A stretch of DNA of 5,234 nt from contig NCBR01000190.1 in the NCBI GenBank assembly GCA_002279285.1, forward strand, positions 1 to 5,234. Reading direction: 5' to 3'. Position numbers and translations under genes: made by a program. The stretch is from Acidobacteria bacterium 37-71-11. GTDB taxonomy: Bacteria > Acidobacteriota > Thermoanaerobaculia > Thermoanaerobaculales > Thermoanaerobaculaceae. Shown here one piece after another: positions 1 through 4,835 of the stretch; the stretch's first letter is position 1; the number at the start of each line of letters is the position of its first letter. The notes below the pieces were generated by a model that worked only from the letters and a program-made list of their open reading frames with translations, had not been told where the DNA came from and did no database searches.

Positions 1-3
1 TCG

Positions 4-31
4 AACCACCATCCACGAACCACGATTCACG
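4..31. repeat. Degenerate 7-bp tandem repeat, four units
   Basis: Four consecutive heptamers can be read: AACCACC (4-10), ATCCACG (11-17), AACCACG (18-24) and ATTCACG (25-31). They share the pattern A-W-Y-C-A-C-S. The array sits in the gap upstream of tsf and may begin before the window. No function is apparent. It could be slipped-strand low-complexity sequence of the sort that accumulates in intergenic spacers. Confidence 0.5.
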
Positions 32-38
32 GTCTTGC

Positions 39-68
39 ACGGCCAGGGGGGCGCTTCCTGGCCGTTTT
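39..68 (+). terminator. Intrinsic terminator or attenuator upstream of tsf
   Basis: ACGGCCAGG (39-47) and CCTGGCCGT (57-65) form a perfect 9-bp stem with a 9-nt loop, and the right arm runs into TTTT (65-68). This is the classic intrinsic terminator layout, although the T-tract is short. It lies 14 bp before the tsf start codon and just before its Shine-Dalgarno sequence. If the upstream gene is rpsB, as in most bacteria, the hairpin would lower tsf transcription relative to rpsB by partial termination. The hairpin and T-run are seen directly; partial read-through is inferred, because no separate tsf promoter is visible. Confidence 0.7.
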
Positions 69-82
69 CATGGAGGGACGAG

Positions 83-943
83 ATGGCGATTCCTGCTGCA
101 GTGGTGAAGGAACTGCGAGAGAAGACCGGCGCCGGGATGATGGATTGCCAGCGCGCGCTCGCCGAGGCGAACGGCGACATGGAGGAGGCGGTCAGGATCC
201 TCCGCAAGAAGGGGCTGTCGGCCGCGGCGAAGAAGGCCGGCCGCACCGCCAAGGACGGGCTTGTCGCGATCGCAGTGATCGAGGACGGCCGCCGCGGCGG
301 CATGGTCGAGCTCAACTGCGAGACCGACTTCGTCGCCCGCACCGAGCAATACCAGGCGCTGGTCCAGGCGCTGGCCGACCAGGTGGCGGCCGACGGCGTC
401 GGCGATGCCGAGAAGGTCAAGGCGACCCGCGCGATCGCCGACCCGCTGCACACCGTCGCGGAGGTGATCGCCGCCCAGATCGCCACGATCGGCGAGAACA
501 TTCAGCTCTCGCGAGCCGGCTTCATGGCGGCGGGCGAAGGGATGCGGATCGGGTCCTACCTCCACATGGGAGGCAAGATCGGCGTGCTCGTCGAGATCTC
601 GGCCGGCGCCGACGAGGAGACGGTCAAGGACGTGGCGATGCAGATCGCGGCTGCCGAACCGCGCTGGGTGTCGCCCGCCGACGTGCCGGCCGAGGCCGTC
701 AACGAGGAGCGCGAGATCGCCAGGGCGCAGGCCGCCGGTTCCGGCAAGCCGGCGCCGGTGATCGAGAAGATCGCCGAAGGCAAGGTCGCGAAGTTCTACG
801 AGCAGGTCTGCCTGCTCGAGCAGCCGTTCGTCAAGGACCCGACGACGAAAGTCGCGGCGGTGCTCGCCCAGCGCAACGGCGCGGTCGTGAAGGGCTTCCT
901 CCGCTTCAAGCTCGGCGAAGGGGCCGCGGCGGCCGCGAAGTGA
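83..943 (+). CDS. tsf: Elongation factor Ts
   Basis: EF-Ts is the cytoplasmic guanine-nucleotide exchange factor that releases GDP from EF-Tu so it can bind GTP and aminoacyl-tRNA again. The 286-residue product is close to the E. coli length of about 283. The N-terminal UBA-like domain carries ELREKTGAGMMDCQRAL (residues 10-26). The EF-Tu-contacting motif ETDFVAR lies at residues 80-86, with D82 and F83 matching the known TDFV residues. The core motif YLHMGGKIGVLVEI starts near residue 159, and the C-terminal dimerisation part includes FYEQVCLLEQPFVKD. The ATG at 83 is chosen because GGAGGGA (72-78) sits 4 nt upstream and the protein then starts at the conserved MAIPA; the in-frame ATG at 35 lies before and within the terminator hairpin. 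The 3' end overlaps pyrH by 4 bp, which suggests translational coupling. Confidence 0.98.
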   Translation: MAIPAAVVKELREKTGAGMMDCQRALAEANGDMEEAVRILRKKGLSAAAKKAGRTAKDGLVAIAVIEDGRRGGMVELNCETDFVARTEQYQALVQALADQVAADGVGDAEKVKATRAIADPLHTVAEVIAAQIATIGENIQLSRAGFMAAGEGMRIGSYLHMGGKIGVLVEISAGADEETVKDVAMQIAAAEPRWVSPADVPAEAVNEEREIARAQAAGSGKPAPVIEKIAEGKVAKFYEQVCLLEQPFVKDPTTKVAAVLAQRNGAVVKGFLRFKLGEGAAAAAK

Positions 944-1656
944 CCGGCTCGGCGTCGTACCGGCGCATCGTTCTGAAGCTCTCGGGCGAGGTCCTGATGG
1001 GCAACCAGCCGTTCGGGATCGCGCCCGAGGTGCTCCCCGTCCTGGCGGGCGAGATCGCCGAAGTACGCGACCTCGGCGTCGAGGTCGCGATCGTGATCGG
1101 GGGCGGCAACATCATCCGCGGCATCGCCGCCACCGAGCAGGGGCTCGACCGCGTGACCGGCGACAACATGGGCATGCTCGCCACCGTGATCAACGCGCTC
1201 GCGCTGCAGGACGCCCTCGAGCAGCGCGGCTGCTTCACCCGCGTGTTGACCGCCATCGACATCCGCGAGGTTGCCGAGCCGTTCATCCGCCGGCGGGCGA
1301 TCCGGCACCTCGAGAAGAACCGGGTAGTGATCTTCGCCGCAGGCACCGGCAACCCGTTCTTCACGACCGACTCCGCCGCCGCGCTACGGGCCTCCGAGAT
1401 CCGCGCCGACGCCCTGCTCAAGGGCACCAAAGTGGACGGCCTGTACACGGCCGACCCGGTGCGGGATGCCGGCGCCAAGCTGCTCAAGCTGGCGAGCTAC
1501 CAGTACCTGCTCGAGCACAGCCTGAAGATCATGGACGCCGCCGCGGTGTCGCTCTGTCAGAATGCCAGGATCCCGATCCGAGTGTTCAACATCCGGGTGC
1601 CGGGGAACATCAGACGCGTGGTCCTCGGCGAGGACGTCGGCTCCACCGTCTCGTAG
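940..1656 (+). CDS. pyrH: UMP kinase
   Basis: PyrH phosphorylates UMP to UDP with ATP in cytoplasmic pyrimidine nucleotide synthesis. It belongs to the amino-acid-kinase fold and is unrelated to eukaryotic UMP/CMP kinases. The product is 238 residues, near the usual 240. Visible motifs are the N-terminal VLKLSGE with K13 and G16, the glycine loop GGGNIIRG (54-61), the UMP-site segment DRVTGDNMGMLATVINALAL with D75, the conserved GTGNPFFTTD (135-144), and KGTKVDGLYTADP (from K161), typical of the ATP-binding region. The GTG start at 940 gives the 4-bp GTGA overlap with the tsf stop and puts the first kinase strand at the expected distance from the N-terminus. The Shine-Dalgarno sequence is weak, so translational coupling to tsf is likely. 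Family members are typically regulated by GTP and UTP; nothing in this sequence argues against that. Confidence 0.97.
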   Translation: MTGSASYRRIVLKLSGEVLMGNQPFGIAPEVLPVLAGEIAEVRDLGVEVAIVIGGGNIIRGIAATEQGLDRVTGDNMGMLATVINALALQDALEQRGCFTRVLTAIDIREVAEPFIRRRAIRHLEKNRVVIFAAGTGNPFFTTDSAAALRASEIRADALLKGTKVDGLYTADPVRDAGAKLLKLASYQYLLEHSLKIMDAAAVSLCQNARIPIRVFNIRVPGNIRRVVLGEDVGSTVS

Positions 1657-1657
1657 A

Positions 1658-1761
1658 CTGGAGTTCACGGTCCAGGGTTGACGGGCGGCAGTCGGAGACC
1701 TGCATCCGGCCCCAGCCCAACCGAGGTCTTCGGGCAGGGCGCGGCGCCCCCGACTGTCAAC
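1658..1761 (+). other. Structured spacer between pyrH and frr (candidate RNA element)
   Basis: This stretch is unusually rich in compatible inverted repeats. A first hairpin is CTGGA (1658-1662) with TCCAG (1671-1675), straight after the pyrH stop. Next, GTTGA (1677-1681) pairs with TCAAC (1757-1761), and after a 7-nt bulge CAGTCGG (1689-1695) pairs with CCGACTG (1750-1756). Inside that stem lie AGACCT (1696-1701) with AGGTCT (1724-1729), and GGGCG (1737-1741) with CGCCC (1745-1749). Together they draw a three-way junction. No U-tract follows, so it is not a standard terminator. The pairing is read by eye; a functional RNA is inference. It could be a pyrH 3'-end or Rho-dependent element, or a cruciform acting on the frr promoter it overlaps. 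Confidence 0.4.
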
Positions 1762-1782
1762 TGCCGTCCAAGCGGATACAAT
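1754..1782 (+). promoter_or_regulatory. Putative sigma70-type promoter for frr
   Basis: CTGTCA (1754-1759, four of six matches to TTGACA) and TACAAT (1777-1782, five of six matches to TATAAT) are separated by 17 bp. A transcript would start near 1789, giving frr a leader of about 54 nt. The -35 box overlaps the right arm of the inverted-repeat structure in the pyrH-frr spacer. The TACAAT is notable in such GC-rich surroundings. Confidence 0.5.
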
Positions 1783-1842
1783 GGAGCGCGGTGATGTTCC
1801 GATGCAGGGCTCTCCTGGGTGGGCCCGCGGGGAGGAGTGACG

Positions 1843-2397
1843 ATGCGCGAGGCGGTCAAGGCCACAAAGGCGCACATGGACAAGGCGGTGGAGGTGCTGC
1901 GCGACGAGCTCAAGACCGTGCGCACGGGGCGGGCGTCGCTCGGGCTCCTGGACGGGGTGCGGGTGGACTACTACGGCACCCCGACGCCGCTCAACCAGGT
2001 CGCGAACCTGTCGGTCCCCGAACCGACGCTGATCGTGATCCAGCCGTGGGATCCGACGCTGATTTCGGCCATCGACCACGCGATCCAGAAGGCCAACCTG
2101 GGCCTCAACCCGATGAACGACGGCAAGGCGATCAAGTTGCCGGTGCCGTCGCCGACGCAGGAGAGGCGCAAGGAACTGGTCAAGGTGGCGCACGAGTACG
2201 CGGAGCGCGCCCGGACCGCGGTGCGCAACGTCCGCCGCGACGGCAACGAGGAGCTCAAGAAGCTCGAGAAGGACAAGAAGATCTCCGAGGACGACATGCA
2301 CCACGGCCTCGACGAGGTGCAGAAGCTCACCGACGAGCACATCAAGCACATCGGCGAGATCCTCGCCGCCAAGGAGCAGGAGATTATGGAGGTGTGA
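1843..2397 (+). CDS. frr: Ribosome recycling factor
   Basis: RRF works with EF-G to split the post-termination ribosome into subunits, freeing mRNA and tRNA. The 184-residue product has the usual length of about 185. Domain I is the three-helix bundle made of residues 1-29 and roughly 105-184; domain II is the small beta domain between. Recognisable features are VRTGRAS (26-32) at the first hinge, YYGTPTPLNQVA (43-54), the hinge region around PVPSPTQERRKEL, and the helix AVRNVRRD in which R132 matches the arginine known to be essential in E. coli. The ATG at 1843 is preceded by GGAGGAG (1831-1837) at 5-nt spacing; an in-frame GTG at 1837 lies inside that Shine-Dalgarno and is unlikely. The gene probably has its own promoter. 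Its stop codon lies within a perfect 36-bp palindrome. Confidence 0.98.
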   Translation: MREAVKATKAHMDKAVEVLRDELKTVRTGRASLGLLDGVRVDYYGTPTPLNQVANLSVPEPTLIVIQPWDPTLISAIDHAIQKANLGLNPMNDGKAIKLPVPSPTQERRKELVKVAHEYAERARTAVRNVRRDGNEELKKLEKDKKISEDDMHHGLDEVQKLTDEHIKHIGEILAAKEQEIMEV

Positions 2398-2428
2398 TTC
2401 CGGCCCGCCGCGGCGGGCCGGAATCACA
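2393..2428. repeat. Perfect 36-bp palindrome at the frr stop codon
   Basis: TGTGATTCCGGCCCGCCG (2393-2410) is followed with no spacer by its exact reverse complement (2411-2428). The frr stop codon (2395-2397) is inside the left arm. As RNA it would fold into a very stable GC-rich hairpin of up to about 16 bp with a tetraloop. No T-run follows on either strand, so it is not a canonical intrinsic terminator. It looks like a REP-type dispersed palindrome that may protect the mRNA 3' end or help Rho-dependent termination. The resemblance to widespread intergenic 'GATTCC...GGAATC' repeats is from memory; copy number cannot be judged here. Confidence 0.85.
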
Positions 2429-2460
2429 TCCTGAGTCCCGCCGCAGGCGGCGCGAAGGAT
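2428..2460. repeat. Second REP-like imperfect palindrome
   Basis: ATCCT (2428-2432) pairs with AGGAT (2456-2460), and CCGCC (2438-2442) pairs with GGCGG (2446-2450) across a 3-nt loop. Between the stems the opposed bases TGAG and CGAA give tandem G-A mismatches. The ATCCTGAG...CGAAGGAT layout resembles a common class of intergenic repeats in GC-rich bacterial genomes, as I recall it. It abuts the preceding 36-bp palindrome, sharing one base, so the two look like a composite of paired repeat units. A dispersed non-autonomous repeat is the likeliest identity. Confidence 0.6.
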
Positions 2461-2537
2461 CCCATGCATACGCCAGCGCCTGAGCCAACCGGATGCCGTG
2501 TCGAGGCGGCGGGCGTGGATTGCATCCCGAGTGCGCA

Positions 2538-2543
2538 GAGGAG
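2538..2543 (+). promoter_or_regulatory. Ribosome binding site deciding the ispDF start
   Basis: GAGGAG lies 6 nt before TTG at 2550, an ideal spacing. The alternative GTG at 2559 is 15 nt away, and the in-frame ATG at 2493 has no comparable upstream site and would add 19 residues unlike any IspD. This supports TTG as the start. The rest of the 152-bp frr-ispDF gap holds the two palindromes and a 6-bp inverted repeat (GGATGC 2491-2496, GCATCC 2522-2527); no convincing promoter was seen. Confidence 0.65.
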
Positions 2544-2549
2544 ACCTTC

Positions 2550-3701
2550 TTGACGAACGTGACCGAGCCCGACGTCGCCGTCATCGTGGTCGCGGCCGGG
2601 TCGTCGACGCGGTTCGGCGGGGACAAGCTCGGCGTGCTGGTCGCTGGCCGGCCGGTGCTCGAGCGCGCGGTCGGCGCCATGCGCGCGGCGTTGCCGGCGG
2701 CGCCGCTCGCCCTGGTCGTGCGCTCGGAACAGGTGGAGGCGGCGCAGGCCCACTGGCAGGCGCGCGGCGTCCTGGTTGTGGCCGGCGGCGCCCGGCGGCA
2801 GGACTCGGTGCGCAACGGGTTCGTTGCGCTCGACCCGGACGACGACACGGTGGTCGTCGTACACGACGGCGCCCGGCCGTTCGTTCCGCCCGGCGACGTG
2901 GCGCGGGTCGTGGAGGCCGCGGCGGCCGGCGGTGCGGCGCTCCTGGTGGCGCCCGTGGTTGACACGGTCAAGCGGCTGCGGGCCGACGGCACGGTCGAAG
3001 CCACGGTGCCGCGCGACAGGCTGGCCCGGGCGCTGACGCCGCAGGCGTTCCGCGCCGGCGCGCTGCGCGCCGCGTGGGCGGCCGCCGGCGACGCGCACTG
3101 GACCGACGAGGCGGCGCTGGTCGAGCGCCAGGGAGGACCGGTCGTGGCCGTGCCGGGTGACACTCGCAACGCGAAGGTGACGCACCCCGACGACCTGGAC
3201 GCCGTTGCCGGCGTCTTCGGCCGGCGGACGCGGGTCGGACAGGGCGTCGACATCCACCCGTTCGGCCCGGGACGCGCGCTATGGCTCTGCGGCGTGGAAC
3301 TGGCGGGCGAGCCCGGTCTCGCCGGACACTCCGACGCCGACGTCGCGCTGCACGCGGTCGCCGACGCCATCCTCGGCGCCTGCGGCGCCGGCGACATCGG
3401 CGAGCACTTCCCGCCCACCGAGGAGCGCTGGCGCGACGCGCCATCCGAGCTGTTCGTGCGGCGTGCGCTGACCCTCGCGGGCGAGCGCGGCTGGCGCGTG
3501 TCCTCCTGCGACCTGACGTTGCTCGCCGAGGCGCCGAAGATCGCGCCGCATCGCCCGGCGATGCGCGCGCGCCTCGCCGGAATCCTCGGCCTGGGCGAGG
3601 ACGAGGTCAACGTCAAGGCCACGACGTGCGAGGGGATGGGGTTCGTGGGGCGGCGCGAGGGGATCGTCGCGCTCGCGGTGGTGACCGTTGAGCGGGAGTG
3701 A
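2550..3701 (+). CDS. ispDF: Bifunctional IspD/IspF, MEP isoprenoid pathway
   Basis: One 383-residue polypeptide joins two non-consecutive steps of the MEP pathway. The IspD part (about 1-222) makes CDP-methylerythritol from MEP and CTP; the IspF part (about 228-383) cyclises the later phosphorylated intermediate to MEcPP. IspD shows the nucleotide loop AAGSSTRFGGDK (15-26) with R21 and K26, VHDGARP (104-110), T139, R157 in PRDRLARALTPQ, and K209 in NAKVTHPDDL, matching the E. coli catalytic and substrate residues. The loop is two residues shorter than in E. coli and has D rather than P before its lysine. IspF shows metal ligands D234, H236 (VDIHPFG) and H268 (DVALHAV), plus GHSD (259-262) and the C-terminal NVKATTCEGMGFVGRREG. 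Both halves look intact. The linker is only about ten residues. The 3' end overlaps the next gene by 14 bp. Confidence 0.96.
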   Translation: MTNVTEPDVAVIVVAAGSSTRFGGDKLGVLVAGRPVLERAVGAMRAALPAAPLALVVRSEQVEAAQAHWQARGVLVVAGGARRQDSVRNGFVALDPDDDTVVVVHDGARPFVPPGDVARVVEAAAAGGAALLVAPVVDTVKRLRADGTVEATVPRDRLARALTPQAFRAGALRAAWAAAGDAHWTDEAALVERQGGPVVAVPGDTRNAKVTHPDDLDAVAGVFGRRTRVGQGVDIHPFGPGRALWLCGVELAGEPGLAGHSDADVALHAVADAILGACGAGDIGEHFPPTEERWRDAPSELFVRRALTLAGERGWRVSSCDLTLLAEAPKIAPHRPAMRARLAGILGLGEDEVNVKATTCEGMGFVGRREGIVALAVVTVERE

Positions 3702-4488
3702 ATGGATCGTCGGCTTTCACGCGGTGCTCGCCGCGGTCGAGCGTGAGCCGGCCCGCGTCGAGGTCGTCTGGGTGGCGGACGGCCTCGCCGGCGGCCGGGC
3801 CCGGCAGCTCCTCGATGCCGCCCGCGCCGCCGGGGTGCGCTACGCCCGCGCGTCGCGGCGGAAGCTCGACGAGGTCGCCGAGGGCGTCGCCCACAACGGC
3901 GCCGCCGCCCGCCTCGCACCGGCGCCGCTCGCCCAGGCGGAATCGCTGCTGGACGTGCCGGGACCGGCGTGCGTCGTCGGTCTGGACTCGCTCGAGGACG
4001 GGCACAACCTGGGCGCGGTCGTCCGCACCGCCGCGGCGTTCTCGCTCGGCGGCATCGTCGTCGCCGGGCCGCACCCTCCGCCGCTCGGAGGCGCCGCCGC
4101 CAAGGTGGCGGCCGGCACCCTCTCCCTCGTCCGGGTCGCGCACGTGGGCTCGCTCGGCGACTTCGCCCTGGCGGCCAAGGATGCCGGGTTCTGGGTCTGG
4201 GGCGCCGAGGCGGACGGCACGCCGCTCGAACGCGTCGAACTGCCCGACCGCCTGCTGCTGTGCCTCGGGGCCGAGGCCGGGGGGTTGCGCGCCAAGACGC
4301 GCAAAGCGCTCGACGGCACCGTCGCAATCCCGATCGCGGCCGGGGTGGAGTCGCTCAACCTCGCGGTCGCGGCCGGGATCTTCGCCTGGGCCTGGCGGCG
4401 CCGATTTCCGGTCGCGGCCGCCGACCGGCGGCAACCGGTCGACGGTCGGCCGGATGGAGGCTGGGGGAGGGCCGGCGACCGTCCCTGA
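3688..4488 (+). CDS. rlmB: SPOUT/TrmH-family rRNA 2'-O-methyltransferase (RlmB-like)
   Basis: RlmB transfers a methyl group from SAM to the 2'-OH of G2251 of 23S rRNA (E. coli numbering); this exact target is inferred by family. The 266-residue product starts with WIVGFHAVLAAVE, like the N-terminal L30e-like RNA-binding domain of RlmB, and keeps an HNGAAARL segment corresponding to HQGI. The knotted SPOUT domain has motif 1 HNLGAVVRTA (from H106, with N107 and R113), motif 2 LGAEAGGL (E196) and motif 3 IPIAAGVESLNLAVAAG (S222, N224). An in-frame stop at 3682 rules out an earlier start, so TTG at 3688 is the first possible start and matches the family N-terminus. The 14-bp overlap with ispDF points to coupled translation. 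About 30 residues after the SPOUT fold are Arg/Gly/Asp/Pro-rich and look disordered. A different TrmH-family target cannot be excluded. Confidence 0.9.
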   Translation: MSGSEWIVGFHAVLAAVEREPARVEVVWVADGLAGGRARQLLDAARAAGVRYARASRRKLDEVAEGVAHNGAAARLAPAPLAQAESLLDVPGPACVVGLDSLEDGHNLGAVVRTAAAFSLGGIVVAGPHPPPLGGAAAKVAAGTLSLVRVAHVGSLGDFALAAKDAGFWVWGAEADGTPLERVELPDRLLLCLGAEAGGLRAKTRKALDGTVAIPIAAGVESLNLAVAAGIFAWAWRRRFPVAAADRRQPVDGRPDGGWGRAGDRP

Positions 4489-4495
4489 GGGGGCC

Positions 4496-4523
4496 TTGCT
4501 TTTCCTTTCCGCCGTGGTATTAT
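4496..4523 (+). promoter_or_regulatory. Putative sigma70-type promoter of the tRNA-tuf operon
   Basis: TTGCTT (4496-4501) and TATTAT (4518-4523) are spaced by 16 bp in an AT-rich island just after the rlmB stop. The bases after the -10 box, CTCCGTCCCC, are GC-rich, like the discriminator of stable-RNA promoters under stringent control. Transcription would start near 4530, about 74 nt before the first tRNA. Stringent control is inferred from the discriminator only. Confidence 0.65.
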
Positions 4524-4596
4524 CTCCGTCCCCTCCGGGGTACGTGTGCGCCGGGGGGAGATCTTTGGCAAGAGGAGACAGACGGGTGCTCCTTCC

Positions 4597-4701
4597 CGCA
4601 CAGGCTGGCGTAGCTCAACTGGTAGAGCAGCGGATTTGTAATCCGCAGGTTACGGGTTCGAGTCCCATCGCCAGCTCCAGAGAGCTACGGCAGCCTGTGC
4701 G
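4597..4701 (+). repeat. 11-bp inverted repeat spanning tRNA-Thr(UGU)
   Basis: CGCACAGGCTG (4597-4607) is exactly complementary to CAGCCTGTGCG (4691-4701). The left arm covers the tRNA leader plus the first four acceptor-stem bases; the right arm lies in the spacer after the tRNA. The leader part alone (4597-4603 with 4695-4701) could stack on the acceptor stem, leaving a 19-nt bulge; the full 11 bp would displace part of that stem. An effect on RNase P or 3' processing is inference. Confidence 0.45.
4604..4679 (+). tRNA. tRNA-Thr (UGU)
   Basis: This is a complete 76-nt cloverleaf. The acceptor stem is GCTGGCG (4604-4610) with CGCCAGC (4669-4675), the D stem is GCTC/GAGC, and the anticodon stem is GCGGA/TCCGC. 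The loop TTTGTAA places anticodon TGT at 4637-4639, and the T-arm contains GGGTTCGAGTCCC. The discriminator is T and CCA is encoded at 4677-4679. It reads ACA and, by wobble, ACG. It is the first gene of the tRNA-tuf operon and corresponds in position to E. coli thrU. Confidence 0.97.
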
Positions 4702-4702
4702 C

Positions 4703-4719
4703 GGCGCGAAGCGCCTTTT
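4703..4719 (+). terminator. Small hairpin plus T4 in the Thr-Tyr tRNA spacer
   Basis: GGCGC (4703-4707) and GCGCC (4711-4715) form a 5-bp stem with a GAA loop, followed by TTTT (4716-4719). It resembles a weak intrinsic terminator but lies inside the tRNA operon, so it would more likely cause pausing, partial termination or a processing signal than end the transcript. Confidence 0.35.
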
Positions 4720-4735
4720 CGGCGAGTTCACGCGT

Positions 4736-4822
4736 GCGGGTGTGGCCGAGCGGTCAATGGCAGCAGACTGTAAATCTGCCGGGCAATGCCCTACGGTGGT
4801 TCAAATCCATCCGCCCGCACCA
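4736..4822 (+). tRNA. tRNA-Tyr (GUA)
   Basis: This is an 87-nt class II tRNA with a long variable arm. Acceptor GCGGGTG (4736-4742) pairs with CGCCCGC (4812-4818), with one wobble pair. The anticodon stem GCAGA/TCTGC encloses the loop CTGTAAA, with anticodon GTA at 4770-4772. The variable arm includes the hairpin GGGC-AAT-GCCC (4781-4791), and the T-arm carries GGTTCAAATCC. The discriminator is A and CCA is encoded at 4820-4822. It corresponds in position to E. coli tyrU. Confidence 0.97.
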
Positions 4823-4835
4823 CCTTTTCGTACCT

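Noticed and set aside
35..82. Longer tsf start at ATG 35
   Set aside because: It would place translation through the terminator hairpin and add 16 residues before the conserved MAIPA start, which has its own Shine-Dalgarno sequence.
1384..2469. 361-codon minus-strand open frame opposite pyrH and frr
   Set aside because: It spans two well-identified genes and the spacer, and part of it is translated repeat (VIPARRGGPESH). No domain is recognisable.
2493..2549. Longer ispDF start at ATG 2493
   Set aside because: It has no good Shine-Dalgarno sequence and adds residues unlike IspD N-termini; the GAGGAG at 2538 favours TTG at 2550.
2384..4327. 647-codon open frame on the minus strand opposite ispDF and rlmB
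   Set aside because: The translation is a low-complexity Arg/Pro/Ser/Ala-rich string with no motif, as expected opposite GC-rich genes with G/C third positions. The plus-strand frames carry clear IspDF and RlmB motifs.
4522..4562. Inverted repeat ATCTCC...GGAGAT around the tRNA operon start
   Set aside because: The left arm overlaps the -10 box and lies upstream of the expected transcription start, so it cannot form in the RNA; as a DNA operator it is short and unsupported.
4571..4700. Possible leader peptide: AGAGGAG (4571-4577) before GTG at 4586
   Set aside because: The frame runs straight into tRNA-Thr and beyond with no early stop, so it would not make a sensible leader peptide.
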